Source: an uncultured Lachnospiraceae bacterium (GTDB lineage: Bacteria > Bacillota > Clostridia > Lachnospirales > Lachnospiraceae). Taken from it: a stretch of 12,599 nt of DNA. Location: the NCBI GenBank assembly GCA_934418055.1, contig CAKRWX010000041.1:1-12599 (forward strand), in the 5' to 3' direction. The notes below the pieces were generated by a model. That model was not told the DNA's origin. It made no database searches and saw only the letters and a list, made by a program, of their open reading frames with translations. The position numbers and the translations under genes were made by a program. Of the stretch, positions 1 through 8,212 are shown piece after piece. Numbering within the stretch: the stretch's first letter is position 1; the number at the start of each line of letters is the position of its first letter.

Positions 1-2139
1 ACTCCGGAACAGGGAGAAGCAAATCAGAAATCTGTGACCATTCACTTGATAACAAATGATTTTAAGAAAACCTATGGAAGAAAAGATCCGGTTCTTTATC
101 AGATTCCAACTTCTCAGTATGAGATTGTCGGCGATACCAGTGTAGAGAAAAAAAGGCTGACGGATATCGTATACGAAAGAGAAGCAGGCGAGAAGCCTGG
201 TAAATATCGGATCACAAGTATCAGCTGTGGTCAGTACGATAAATTGAAATTGGATGAGGAAAGCGCTTATTTCACCATTGAAAAAAAGAGCATTGGCTCC
301 ATCTATGGTGGAAAAATGCAGGTTCCGGATAATGGAAAAGAGCAGACTGCGGATGTGGCAGCCCTGTATTATTGGAAAGACGAGAGAAAACCAACAAAGA
401 TTATTTTAAAAGAATTATCTGATGAAGAAAAAGCGAAATTCGAGAAGCTTCCAACGGTAGATGAAGCAGGAATGATCCATTTTACGTTAAAACAGTTGGG
501 AAATGGAGCAACCGTTACGATTCCATTCACTGCAGAGGGGGAATACTATACCTATCCGGAGCAGGTATCCTTAGTGGTTACCGTTCAGAAGGCGAATTTA
601 AAAACAGTAGATACTCATAGCCCGGATGAAATCAGAGCATTTTTGAAGGATCATCCATTTTCAATCAGCTACCGAGATGCTTGGACGGTAACGCCAAATG
701 CTAAGAATAACGAGGCAGGTGTATTAACCGATGGAACCATTCAGAATGCCTTAAATACTTTGAATTTTATCCGTTACATTGCTGGTCTGGATGCAGACGT
801 ATCAAATGATGCAGAATATGCAAAAAAAGCGCAGGCAGGAACGACCTTATTGACGGAAGTGGGGAAATTATCACATACCCCGAAAAAACCAGCATCAGTA
901 TCGCAGGAGTTTTATGACTTAGGATATTCAGGAACGTCGGCTTCCAATCTTGGGTTGGGCTATACCAATTTAAGTCAGGCGGTTATTGACGGATGGATGG
1001 ACGATGGCGACAGCAGTAATATTGACCGGGTCGGACACCGCAGATGGTGCATCAACCCAACCATGTCGGCAACTGGCTTTGGGCATAGCGGCAGTTATAC
1101 AGCTATGTATTCTTTTGATAAAGGAAATACTGATGCATCGGATATTTCTTATGTCATGTGGCCAGCACAGAATATGCCAGTCGAGTATTTCCAGGGTCCG
1201 TGGTCGGTATCTATCAACGGCAGTGTTTTAAAAGTAACGGATAAACAGGCGCTGAAGATAACCATGACCAAACAGGATGGAAGCAGCGTTGTCCTTGATA
1301 GCAGTTGTACTAATAAGAGTGGAAAATATTTTAACTATAATGGTGGTGGATATGGCATTGGGCCTGCAATTATCTTCCAGCCAGCCATCAAATATTCTGC
1401 TTCTGATGTAGTAACTGTAAAAATCGAGGGCATTCAGGATAAGTACGGCAATGATGTACCATTAGAATATACCGTAACCTTCTTTAAGATGAATAACAGT
1501 TCCAGTGGTGGAAACTCCGGCGGAAGTGGTTCTGGCAGTAGTGGTGGAAGCAACTCTGGCTCTGGTTCCAGCAGTGGCGGTTCTCACAACAGTGGTGGCA
1601 GCTCCGGCGGCGGTGGTGGTTCCCACAGCAGCGGCGGCAGCTCCGGCGGTGGTGGCAGTTCCTCTCGCAAGGTAACCACAACCAACACCACAGGCGGCCC
1701 ATCTACCGGCTCTCTTCCATCTTATGTGGTAAGAGGAAATTGGAAACAGACTGGCGATAAGTGGGGATTCAAGGACAACACTGGAAAAGACTACAAAAAC
1801 CAGTGGGCAGCCGTAGTCAACCCATACGCCAACACTGCAGCAGGCCAGTCCGCCTTTGACTGGTTCCGGTTCGATGAAGCAGGCCAGATGATGACTGGCT
1901 GGGTAACCGATCCAGACGGCAACATTTACTATTGCAATCCGATCTCTGACAACACCAGAGGTAAAATGATGACTGGCTGGATATGGATTCCAGATGCCAA
2001 TGGCGTGAAGAGGTGCTATTATTTCAATCCGGTTTCTGACGGATACAGAGGAAAACTGTTGAAAAATACCGTGATTGAAGGAAACTCTGTTAACGCAGAC
2101 GGCGCTTGGATCGTGAACGGAGTTGTGCAGACAAAATAG
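1..2139 (+). CDS. Secreted modular CAP-domain surface protein with cell-wall-binding repeats (5' end outside window)
   Basis: The reading frame is open from base 1, so the true start and any signal peptide lie upstream; the GTG at 34 is only an internal codon. Modules in order: about nt 31-290 an MBG-like Ig module (KTYGRKDP near the start, then EREAGEKPGKYRI and a closing FTIEKK strand); about 290-600 a second beta-rich Ig-like segment; about 610-1170 a CAP/SCP-type domain (helix NTLNFIRYIAGL, LSHTP, and a GHRRWCINP block with its His at 1036-1038); about 1170-1490 a beta-rich extension often found behind clostridial CAP domains; 1495-1675 a Ser/Gly linker; about 1735-2115 aromatic/Gly cell-wall-binding repeats, with MMTGW repeated at a 26-residue period (1888 and 1966). 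Inferred role: a surface-anchored or wall-associated exoprotein. The CAP Glu of the usual EN motif appears replaced (SASNLGLG), so classical CAP chemistry is doubtful. Domain order is seen; substrate unknown. Confidence 0.85.
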   Translation, partial: TPEQGEANQKSVTIHLITNDFKKTYGRKDPVLYQIPTSQYEIVGDTSVEKKRLTDIVYEREAGEKPGKYRITSISCGQYDKLKLDEESAYFTIEKKSIGSIYGGKMQVPDNGKEQTADVAALYYWKDERKPTKIILKELSDEEKAKFEKLPTVDEAGMIHFTLKQLGNGATVTIPFTAEGEYYTYPEQVSLVVTVQKANLKTVDTHSPDEIRAFLKDHPFSISYRDAWTVTPNAKNNEAGVLTDGTIQNALNTLNFIRYIAGLDADVSNDAEYAKKAQAGTTLLTEVGKLSHTPKKPASVSQEFYDLGYSGTSASNLGLGYTNLSQAVIDGWMDDGDSSNIDRVGHRRWCINPTMSATGFGHSGSYTAMYSFDKGNTDASDISYVMWPAQNMPVEYFQGPWSVSINGSVLKVTDKQALKITMTKQDGSSVVLDSSCTNKSGKYFNYNGGGYGIGPAIIFQPAIKYSASDVVTVKIEGIQDKYGNDVPLEYTVTFFKMNNSSSGGNSGGSGSGSSGGSNSGSGSSSGGSHNSGGSSGGGGGSHSSGGSSGGGGSSSRKVTTTNTTGGPSTGSLPSYVVRGNWKQTGDKWGFKDNTGKDYKNQWAAVVNPYANTAAGQSAFDWFRFDEAGQMMTGWVTDPDGNIYYCNPISDNTRGKMMTGWIWIPDANGVKRCYYFNPVSDGYRGKLLKNTVIEGNSVNADGAWIVNGVVQTK
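1582..1659 (+). repeat. 39-bp imperfect tandem duplication in Ser/Gly linker
   Basis: Two adjacent 39-bp units (1582-1620 and 1621-1659) differ at only a few, mostly third-codon, positions. They encode the Ser-His-(Asn/Ser)-Ser-Gly-Gly-Ser-Ser-Gly-rich linker joining the CAP region to the wall-binding repeats. The unit length is a multiple of three, so copy-number changes would keep frame and vary linker length. Confidence 0.8.
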
Positions 2140-2163
2140 TATATAGAAGAAAATAACTTCAAG

Positions 2164-2208
2164 AAGGACTTTTGGACATTCCGTTATGTCTAAAAGTCCT
2201 TTCTTTTA
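2164..2208 (+). terminator. Rho-independent terminator of the surface-protein gene
   Basis: A 16-bp stem pairs 2164-2179 (AAGGACTTTTGGACAT) with 2186-2201; the only non-Watson-Crick position is one G-U pair. The loop is 6 nt (2180-2185), and a T-rich run (2201-2208) follows. It sits 24 bases after the stop codon at 2139. It may also help stop minus-strand transcription from the AraC-type gene, although the T-tract on that side is poor. Confidence 0.9.
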
Positions 2209-2245
2209 TACGGCAGGCGATCTGGCTGCTGTTGTCTGTGCGCTG

Positions 2246-3112
2246 TCATTTCAACCTTCGGTACTCCCGTGGCGTCATGCCATATCGTTTTTTGAAAGCC
2301 CGGTTAAAGTAAGAAAGGTTGTCAAAACCACATTGTCCGGCGATCGAAAGGACAGTATCGTCGGTTGTACGCAGACGGTCAGCGGCTACATTTAACCGGT
2401 GTTCATTTAAGAAAGAGGTGAAGCCCTGGCCGGTCATGGTCTTGAACCAGCGCATAAAATGACTGGAGCTGCACTGGCAGACGGCAGCAGCAGCTTCCAC
2501 AGAGAGATTTTCCGAAAAATGGTCGGTAATCAGCTGAAGGACCAGCTTCAGACGGCGGGTATCTCTGGTATCAGAAACAGCTGCGGCAGTCTGACTGTAT
2601 TGCGCGATCAGGATGGAGAGAAAACGGAGGAGCGCGCCTTTGATGGCCAGCTCGTATCCGGGCAGCTTCAGACGGTTGGCTTCTTCGGCCTCTTTTAAAC
2701 AGGAGGAAGCGGTCTGGTAGCAGGGACTGTCAGGATGAAGACAATCCGGAAGAGGCAGTCTGCCGCTTTGAAGAGGCAGAAGATATCGTTCTGCGCACAG
2801 GTCACTGGAACCGCCTAAGAGTTCCAGATCAAAGATGATATTTTCGTATTCCATCACATGGTCTTCGAAGCGTTTGAGGGCATGAAGCGTACCGGGAGCA
2901 AAGAGAAAAATATCCCCGGCATTTGCGATGTTGGAAGTTAAGCCGGACTGGATGATGCCAGTCCCTTTTTTTACAAAAATCAGTTCCATGCTGGCATGCC
3001 AGTGAAGCGGAACGGTAAAAAAATCTCTGGGAATCGTGCATGGATAGATATTGAAAGGAAAGCGATCAGCGCCATGCTTGCGGATTTCCTGTAAAAATGT
3101 CTGCTTTTTCAT
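2246..3112 (-). CDS. AraC-family transcriptional regulator with N-terminal cupin domain
   Basis: DNA-binding regulator of 288 residues, usual length for the family. Residues about 15-150 form a cupin-type ligand-sensing domain (LHWHASMELIFV, then a GDIFLFAPGTLHAL strand pair). Residues about 185-286 hold the two AraC helix-turn-helix motifs, ending in the signature stretch IAGQCGFDNLSYFNRAFKK-RYGMTPREYRR. Start choice: a GTG at 3121 is in frame but lies inside the Shine-Dalgarno sequence (GAGGTG, minus strand of 3119-3124); the ATG at 3112 has that site 6 nt upstream and is preferred. The gene is divergent from the phosphorylase gene at 3259 and shares its 146-bp intergenic region, so it plausibly regulates that gene, itself, or both. 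The inducer is unknown; a sugar is a guess from the neighbour and family. Confidence 0.92.
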   Translation of the reverse strand: MKKQTFLQEIRKHGADRFPFNIYPCTIPRDFFTVPLHWHASMELIFVKKGTGIIQSGLTSNIANAGDIFLFAPGTLHALKRFEDHVMEYENIIFDLELLGGSSDLCAERYLLPLQSGRLPLPDCLHPDSPCYQTASSCLKEAEEANRLKLPGYELAIKGALLRFLSILIAQYSQTAAAVSDTRDTRRLKLVLQLITDHFSENLSVEAAAAVCQCSSSHFMRWFKTMTGQGFTSFLNEHRLNVAADRLRTTDDTVLSIAGQCGFDNLSYFNRAFKKRYGMTPREYRRLK

Positions 3113-3135
3113 AAAAGTCACCTCGTAATGATAGG

Positions 3136-3165
3136 ATTATACCATATTTCAATGGAATATTGCAA
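3136..3165 (-). promoter_or_regulatory. Promoter of the AraC-family regulator gene
   Basis: Read on the minus strand, a -35 TTGCAA (3160-3165) is separated by 18 bp from a perfect TATAAT -10 (3136-3141). It lies about 25 bases before the ATG at 3112, giving a short leader. Its -35 is only 4 bp from the -35 of the divergent phosphorylase promoter, so the two RNA polymerases are unlikely to bind at the same time. Confidence 0.7.
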
Positions 3166-3196
3166 GAAATTGACATGTTTTGTGTGGTATACCATA
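3138..3196. promoter_or_regulatory. Candidate operator: two direct copies of TATACCATA 50 bp apart
   Basis: The same 9-mer occurs at 3138-3146 and 3188-3196 in the same orientation. One copy overlaps the regulator's -10, the other the phosphorylase's -10; the second is part of the palindrome GGTATACC (3186-3193). AraC-family proteins commonly bind direct repeats, and 50 bp is close to five helical turns. That this is the regulator's binding site is inference. Confidence 0.4.
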
Positions 3197-3198
3197 AA
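3170..3198 (+). promoter_or_regulatory. Promoter of the alpha-glucan phosphorylase gene
   Basis: A consensus -35 TTGACA (3170-3175) stands 17 bp before a weaker -10, CATAAA (3193-3198, four of six matches). The predicted leader is about 50 nt. The weak -10 overlapping a repeated 9-mer fits a regulated promoter. A better -10-like TATAAA at 3200-3205 has the wrong spacing for this -35. Confidence 0.55.
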
Positions 3199-3258
3199 CT
3201 ATAAAAGGAAGCAATACGAAAAGAGAAGCAATAGAAAATCGATGATGAGGAGGCTTTT

Positions 3259-5535
3259 ATGAATAAAACTGTAGAGCAGATCAAGGAGATCCTGGAGACA
3301 GAGACAAAGAAAGCTTTAAGTACATGTACGGACCAGGAGATTTATCTGGCGCTTTTAAAGATGGTAGAAAAGGAGAGCGAGGCCCGCAAGACACCGGTGA
3401 AAGGCAGAAAGCTGTATTATATCAGTGCAGAATTTCTGATCGGAAAGCTTCTTTCCAACAACCTGATCAATTTAGGACTTTATGATTCTGTGAAGGCGGT
3501 GTTAGAGGCAGCAGGTAAAAAAATGTCTGAGATCGAGGAAGTAGAGCCAGAGCCATCTCTGGGAAATGGCGGACTGGGACGTCTGGCGGCTTGTTTCCTG
3601 GATTCCCTGGCAACCTTGAATCTTCCAGGAGACGGTGTTGGCCTTCGGTATCATTTTGGATTGTTCCATCAGTCCTTCAAAGGCGGTGTGCAGAATGAAC
3701 TGCCGGATCCGTGGCTTTCGGAACATAGCTGGGCAGAGAAAACCGATACGGTTTATCCAGTGGAACTGGCTGGAAAAACTTATCAGGCCCGACTTTATAA
3801 GCTGGCAGTGACCGGATATGAGGGCCGGACCAATACGCTGAATTTGTTTGACCTGGATACCATCGATGAAACCATTGTCCATGACGGTATTTTATTTGAT
3901 AAGACAAAGATTGACAAGAACTTAACATTATTCCTGTATCCGGATGATTCCGACGAGGCTGGACGGAGACTGCGTATTTACCAGCAGTATCTGATGGTTT
4001 CCGCAGGTGCCCAGCTGATTCTGGAGGAGAGCATTGCCCGTGGCTGCAAGCTTCATGACCTGGCGGATTACGCGGCAATCCAGATCAATGACACCCATCC
4101 AAGTATGGTGATTCCGGAGCTGATCCGTCTGCTGGAAAAGAAGGGTATCAAATTCAAAGAGGCGGTGAAGATTGTTACCGATACCTGCGCTTACACCAAT
4201 CATACCATTCTGGCGGAGGCATTGGAGAAATGGCCGAGAGAATATCTGGATGATGTGGTTCCGCAGCTGATGCCAGTGATCGAAAAATTGGATAAACTGG
4301 CGAGAACCCGTTCCAAGGATGAGAAACTGGCTATCATTGATAAGAATGATCTGGTGCATATGGCCCACATGGATATTCATTTCACCCATTCTACCAATGG
4401 CGTGGCGGCATTGCACACAGAGATTTTAAAAGAGTCCGAGTTACACGGATTCTATCAGCTGTATCCAGAGAAATTCAACAATAAGACCAATGGCATTACT
4501 TTCCGCCGATGGCTGATGGAATGTGATCCGCTTCTGACAGAAGAACTGGAGCGCCGGATCGGCAGTGGATTTAAGAAGGATGCCACAGAACTGGAGAAAC
4601 TTCTGGCATTCCAGGATGATGAGACGGTTTTAAAAGAACTGACAGAAATCAAGAAGGCCAACAAACAGGCGCTGGCGGATTGGCTTCTGGAGACGCAGAA
4701 TGTGAAGATTTCCACCGATGCGGTATTTGATATCCAGTCCAAGCGTCTTCATGAGTATAAACGCCAGCAGCTGAATCTTCTTTATCTGATCCATCAGTAT
4801 TATGAGATCAAGGCGGGACATCTGCCAGCTGCACCGATGGTAAGCATTTTCGGAGCGAAGGCGGCTCCGGCTTATATCATTGCCAAAGATATCATCCATG
4901 CGCTGTTGACGGTATCCAAAGTGATTGCGGCAGACCCGGAGGTATCCAAGTGGCTGCAGGTGGTATTTGTGGAGAATTATAATGTGACGGCGGCGGAGAA
5001 GCTGATTCCGGCCTGTGATCTGTCGGAGCAGATCAGTCTGGCGTCCAAGGAGGCGTCTGGTACTGGCAACATGAAGTTTATGCTGAACGGCGCGTTGACA
5101 TTAGGAACCATGGATGGTGCCAATGTGGAGATCAGTGAGCAGGTTGGAAATGATAACATCTACATTTTCGGTCAGACCTCCGATCAGGTGATTCACCGTT
5201 ACGAAGCGGCTGATTATTGCTCCAAACAGTGGTACGAGGGCGATCCCAATATCCGCCGGGCAGTTGATTTTCTGATTGGGGATGAGATGATGAAAGAGGG
5301 ACAGAAGGAAAGTCTGACCCGTCTCCATCACGAGCTGATCAGCAAAGACTGGTTCCAGACATTACCGGATTTCAACGCTTATGTGGTGAGAAAAGGCCAG
5401 GCGCTGGCTGATTACGCAGGAAATCCTGTAGAATGGAGAAAGAAATGTCTGGTAAATATTGCCAAGGCAGGTATGTTCTCCAGCGACCGGACCATCGCGC
5501 AGTATAATGAGGAGATCTGGCATTTAGGAAAATAG
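3259..5535 (+). CDS. glgP: Glycogen/starch/alpha-glucan phosphorylase
   Basis: Pyridoxal-phosphate enzyme of glycosyltransferase family 35 that phosphorolyses alpha-1,4-glucans to glucose 1-phosphate in the cytoplasm. At 758 residues it is near the short end of the usual range. Landmarks run the whole length: [13 protein letters not shown] near residue 55, [19 protein letters not shown] near 96, [16 protein letters not shown] near 273, [16 protein letters not shown] near 311, [13 protein letters not shown] near 494, and the cofactor motif [14 protein letters not shown], whose Lys606 is the expected Schiff-base lysine. AGGAGG at 3248-3253 lies 5 nt before the ATG. It is monocistronic: its own promoter and a terminator hairpin frame it, and no glycogen synthesis or branching genes are nearby. 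Whether glycogen or imported maltodextrin is the main substrate (GlgP versus MalP) cannot be told from sequence alone; the AraC-type neighbour leaves room for sugar control. Confidence 0.95.
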   Translation: MNKTVEQIKEILETETKKALSTCTDQEIYLALLKMVEKESEARKTPVKGRKLYYISAEFLIGKLLSNNLINLGLYDSVKAVLEAAGKKMSEIEEVEPEPSLGNGGLGRLAACFLDSLATLNLPGDGVGLRYHFGLFHQSFKGGVQNELPDPWLSEHSWAEKTDTVYPVELAGKTYQARLYKLAVTGYEGRTNTLNLFDLDTIDETIVHDGILFDKTKIDKNLTLFLYPDDSDEAGRRLRIYQQYLMVSAGAQLILEESIARGCKLHDLADYAAIQINDTHPSMVIPELIRLLEKKGIKFKEAVKIVTDTCAYTNHTILAEALEKWPREYLDDVVPQLMPVIEKLDKLARTRSKDEKLAIIDKNDLVHMAHMDIHFTHSTNGVAALHTEILKESELHGFYQLYPEKFNNKTNGITFRRWLMECDPLLTEELERRIGSGFKKDATELEKLLAFQDDETVLKELTEIKKANKQALADWLLETQNVKISTDAVFDIQSKRLHEYKRQQLNLLYLIHQYYEIKAGHLPAAPMVSIFGAKAAPAYIIAKDIIHALLTVSKVIAADPEVSKWLQVVFVENYNVTAAEKLIPACDLSEQISLASKEASGTGNMKFMLNGALTLGTMDGANVEISEQVGNDNIYIFGQTSDQVIHRYEAADYCSKQWYEGDPNIRRAVDFLIGDEMMKEGQKESLTRLHHELISKDWFQTLPDFNAYVVRKGQALADYAGNPVEWRKKCLVNIAKAGMFSSDRTIAQYNEEIWHLGK

Positions 5536-5552
5536 AAAATTCATTAGATAAA

Positions 5553-5594
5553 GAATGGCTGACCGGGCGAAATGTCTTGGTCAGCCATTTTAAA
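5553..5594. terminator. Hairpin terminator shared by convergent phosphorylase and MATE genes
   Basis: A perfect 11-bp stem, AATGGCTGACC (5554-5564) with its complement (5579-5589), encloses a 14-nt loop and is followed on the plus strand by TTTTAAA. It occupies the short gap after the phosphorylase stop (5535) and reaches almost to the MATE stop codon (5596). The plus-strand T-run makes it a good terminator for the phosphorylase; on the minus strand the following CTTTATC is weaker. Confidence 0.8.
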
Positions 5595-5595
5595 C

Positions 5596-6921
5596 TTAGT
5601 CTTGTTTCCGATAAGTCCGAATGAGCAGCGGCAGTTCCGCCACCAGCATACCGATCCAGCCAGCCAGATAGGAGAATGGCAGAGCCTCGATGCCAAGGTG
5701 CATGATCAGAACCAGCGGAGCGGCAGCCAGAACCCGGACGCCCATGTTGATAAAGCTGCTGATCAGGGTAATCTTCAGATCGCCGATACCGCGGAAGAAG
5801 CCCTGGATTCCGTTGGTAAATGCCGGGAGAATGTACATCACGGAGATCAGGTGCAGGTAGGTAACACCGTGTCCGATAACCTCCTCGTCTTTGACAAACA
5901 GCATCATCAGATGTCTTGCAAATACGAAGCAGACTAAAAAGACTGCGATACCGTAGATAGTTTCCAAAACCAGTCCGCAGCGGAAGCCTTCCCGCATCCG
6001 GTCTTTTTTGCCAGCGCCTTTATTCTGGGCCATGAGAGCGGTCATGGCATGGGCGATGTTCTGCTCTGGGGTGTAGGCGAAATCATCGATCCGGTTAACT
6101 ACCGCAAATGCAGCGGCCACGGAAACGCCCATGGTGTTGACGATGGCCTGGATGCCAAGCTTTCCCAGCTGGACCGTTGCCTGCTGCATGGCGGACGCCC
6201 AGCCGTAAGCGATGGTCTTCTTTAATAAAGAAGAATCAAATACCATCCATTTCTTTCCAAGACGCATGATCGGCACTTTTTTCTGGATGTAAATAATACA
6301 GAATAAGCAGCAAAGCGCCTCGCTGATCACGGTAGAAATCGCGCATCCATTGCTTCCAGCGTGTAAAACAACCACGAAGAACAGATCGCCGAAAATATTT
6401 AACACGGCGCTGATGATCAGGAAATATAAGGGGGAGTTGCTATCTCCCAGCGCCCGCAGCGTGCTGGAGAAAAAGTTATACAAAAAGGTAAAAACAAGGC
6501 CCACAAAGATGATCCGCAGATACTGGGTGGTCATCACCAGAATAGACGGATCCACCTGCATCAGATGAAGGATCGGTACTGCGAAAATGACGCAGATCAG
6601 GGTCAGAAATACGGAAAATACAACACCGGAAAGCATGGTGGTGCTGATCTGGCGGTGCAGGGTATCGTATTCTTTGGCACCATACTGCATGCCCATCAGG
6701 ATGCTGGCACCCATGCACAGACCATTTAAAAACAGGATCATCAGAGTGCTGATGGGGTTACAGATGCCGACGGCAGCCAGTGCTTCTTTGCCGACAAAAT
6801 GTCCCACAATGATGCTGTCTACCGCGTTGTAAGTTAGCTGGAACAGGTTGCCCAGAACCAGCGGGATTGTAAATTTGACCAGAAGTGGCATGATTTTTCC
6901 GGTCGTCATATCTTTCGTCAT
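5596..6921 (-). CDS. MATE-family multidrug/cation antiporter
   Basis: Inner-membrane efflux protein of 441 residues, the normal length for the multidrug and toxic compound extrusion family, which exports drugs or metabolites using a Na+ or H+ gradient. The sequence is hydrophobic throughout with about twelve predicted membrane helices in two related halves. The N-terminus is typical: short cytoplasmic lead TTGKIMPLLVKFTIPLVLGN, then LFQLTYNAVDSIIVGHFVG and EALAAVGICNPI. The second half starts near KKTIAYGWASAMQQATVQLGK. The ATG at 6921 has AAAGGAAG (6931-6938) 9 nt upstream on its strand. It is transcribed alone, from a promoter in the 6922-7192 gap, towards the phosphorylase gene. Substrate cannot be inferred; no drug-resistance regulator is adjacent. 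Confidence 0.92.
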   Translation of the reverse strand: MTKDMTTGKIMPLLVKFTIPLVLGNLFQLTYNAVDSIIVGHFVGKEALAAVGICNPISTLMILFLNGLCMGASILMGMQYGAKEYDTLHRQISTTMLSGVVFSVFLTLICVIFAVPILHLMQVDPSILVMTTQYLRIIFVGLVFTFLYNFFSSTLRALGDSNSPLYFLIISAVLNIFGDLFFVVVLHAGSNGCAISTVISEALCCLFCIIYIQKKVPIMRLGKKWMVFDSSLLKKTIAYGWASAMQQATVQLGKLGIQAIVNTMGVSVAAAFAVVNRIDDFAYTPEQNIAHAMTALMAQNKGAGKKDRMREGFRCGLVLETIYGIAVFLVCFVFARHLMMLFVKDEEVIGHGVTYLHLISVMYILPAFTNGIQGFFRGIGDLKITLISSFINMGVRVLAAAPLVLIMHLGIEALPFSYLAGWIGMLVAELPLLIRTYRKQD

Positions 6922-6967
6922 GGTGGAAATCTTCCTTTCGCATATTTGAATTTAACTTTTATATATT

Positions 6968-7009
6968 TTGTATACAATTAATCTTAGATAGGATAGCTGG
7001 AAAAGTCAA
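6968..7009 (-). promoter_or_regulatory. MATE gene promoter with palindrome TTGTATACAA near the start point
   Basis: On the minus strand, TTGACT (7004-7009) is spaced 17 bp from TAAGAT (6981-6986). A perfect 10-bp palindrome, TTGTATACAA, lies at 6968-6977, where transcription would be expected to begin. A repressor bound there would block initiation. The leader to the ATG at 6921 is about 50 nt. Promoter is moderately supported; operator function is inference. Confidence 0.45.
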
Positions 7010-7083
7010 GTGAGGATTTTGGGGATGGATTTGAAAAACATAGAAAGAATGGGTAAAAATTTGTTCATTTGCAGGAAAAGCTC

Positions 7084-7114
7084 TTGACATGAAGTAGGGT
7101 TTAAGTTTTATGAT
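7084..7114 (+). promoter_or_regulatory. MerR-type promoter with 19-bp spacer upstream of DUF362 gene
   Basis: TTGACA (7084-7089) and TATGAT (7109-7114) are separated by 19 bp, the stretched spacing characteristic of promoters activated by MerR-family proteins, which untwist the spacer. An imperfect dyad fills the spacer: ACATGAA (7087-7093), six bases, then TTTAAGT (7100-7106), matching 5 of 7 as inverted arms. Nearly the same arrangement recurs at 11421-11451. No MerR-family gene is in the window. The leader is about 75 nt. Confidence 0.7.
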
Positions 7115-7195
7115 AAGGGTAGAAGAAAATGTGGAATTCTGGAAACTGCGGAGAAACCAGACAGTAACAGATTCCGGTTATGAAGGAGGAACATG

Positions 7196-8212
7196 ATGAG
7201 CAGTGAGAAAAAAGTAGCCGGTGTTGGCGGAGACCATTATATTCCATATGAGGAGAGAACGGGCAATGAGTCCATCGTTTATTTTACCCGCGATCTGTCC
7301 GCAGAGGGCTTAAAGAAAATTTATGAGAGAGTAAACGCAAATATTTCTGGTAAAACAGCAGTAAAGCTTCATACAGGTGAGAAGCACGGACCGAACATTC
7401 TGCCTCGCCCATGGGTGAAGGAGCTGATTGAGGACGAGATTCCAGGTGCTTCCATCGTGGAGACCAATACTTATTACGAGGGCGACCGCTATACGACAGA
7501 GCAGCACCGTGAGACTTTGGAAGTCAACGGCTGGACATTCTGCCCGGTAGATATCATGGATGAGGACGGAACCGCGATGCTTCCAGTGAACGGCGGCAAA
7601 TGGTTTACGGAGATGTCTGTAGGCAAAAATATTTTAAATTATGATTCCTTAGTAGTTCTGACTCATTTCAAGGGCCATGTACAGGGCGGTTTCGGCGGCT
7701 CTGATAAGAACATCGGAATCGGTGTGGCTGATGGACGGATCGGAAAAGCCATGATTCATACCACACCAGGCTCTGACGATATGTGGGATATCAAGACAGA
7801 AGAATTCATGGAGCGTATGACAGAGTCTGCCAAATCTGTGGTAGATCATTTTGGAAAGAAGATTACATTTGTCAATGTTCTCCGGAATATGTCTGTTTCC
7901 TGTGACTGCGAAGGCTGCGCAGCGATGCCGGTTGTGACACCGAACATCGGAATTGTGGCTTCCACCGACATTTTAGCAGCAGATCAGGCTTCCATCGACC
8001 TGGTTTACGCACTGGAAGAGAACGACCATAAAGATCTGGTAGAGCGTATGGAATCCCGCCATGGCCTGCGCCAGTTAACTTATATGAAAGAACTGGGCAT
8101 GGGAAATGACCGCTATGTGATGATCGACATTGATAACGGTGACGTGCGGATCCTTCCAAAGGCAGCGGTCAAGGGCGTAAAACCATTTCCAAAGATCAAG
8201 GCAGGAAATTAA
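7196..8212 (+). CDS. DUF362-family protein (putative Fe-S-centre type)
   Basis: Cytoplasmic protein of 338 residues belonging to the DUF362 / 'uncharacterised Fe-S center protein' group; biochemical role unknown. Family hallmarks seen: an N-terminal SIVYFTRDLS strand and KTAVKLHTGE, then the conserved Gly-rich core about residues 155-188 (HFKGHVQGGFGGSDKNIGIG, followed by DGRIGKAMIH). A Cys cluster CxCxxC sits at residues 236, 238 and 241 (nt 7901-7918). Many relatives carry a C-terminal ferredoxin-like extension with eight cysteines; this one does not, so if it binds a cluster these cysteines are the obvious ligands. ATGs occur at 7193 and 7196; with AGGAGG at 7184-7189 the second has better spacing and is chosen. 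Stop overlaps the following HTH gene by one base (TAATG), implying translational coupling. Expression likely depends on the MerR-type promoter at 7084. Confidence 0.85.
   Translation: MSSEKKVAGVGGDHYIPYEERTGNESIVYFTRDLSAEGLKKIYERVNANISGKTAVKLHTGEKHGPNILPRPWVKELIEDEIPGASIVETNTYYEGDRYTTEQHRETLEVNGWTFCPVDIMDEDGTAMLPVNGGKWFTEMSVGKNILNYDSLVVLTHFKGHVQGGFGGSDKNIGIGVADGRIGKAMIHTTPGSDDMWDIKTEEFMERMTESAKSVVDHFGKKITFVNVLRNMSVSCDCEGCAAMPVVTPNIGIVASTDILAADQASIDLVYALEENDHKDLVERMESRHGLRQLTYMKELGMGNDRYVMIDIDNGDVRILPKAAVKGVKPFPKIKAGN

Noticed and set aside
1484..1702. Minus-strand reading frame coding a Cys/His-rich peptide
   Set aside because: It is the complement of the Ser/Gly linker codons; composition is a by-product of the GGT/GGC/AGC repeats and there is no ribosome site.
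3113..3121. GTG start at 3121 for the AraC-type regulator
   Set aside because: The GTG lies inside the GAGGTG ribosome site; the ATG at 3112 is correctly spaced from it.
3502..5331. Several long minus-strand frames inside the phosphorylase gene
   Set aside because: They lie wholly within a gene with strong family motifs end to end, and their translations show no recognisable domain.
7133..7175. Nested GGAAT/ATTCC and TCTGG/CCAGA pairings in the DUF362 leader
   Set aside because: Arms are only 5 bp with a 9-nt bulge and a 14-nt loop; this is not distinguishable from chance without covariation.
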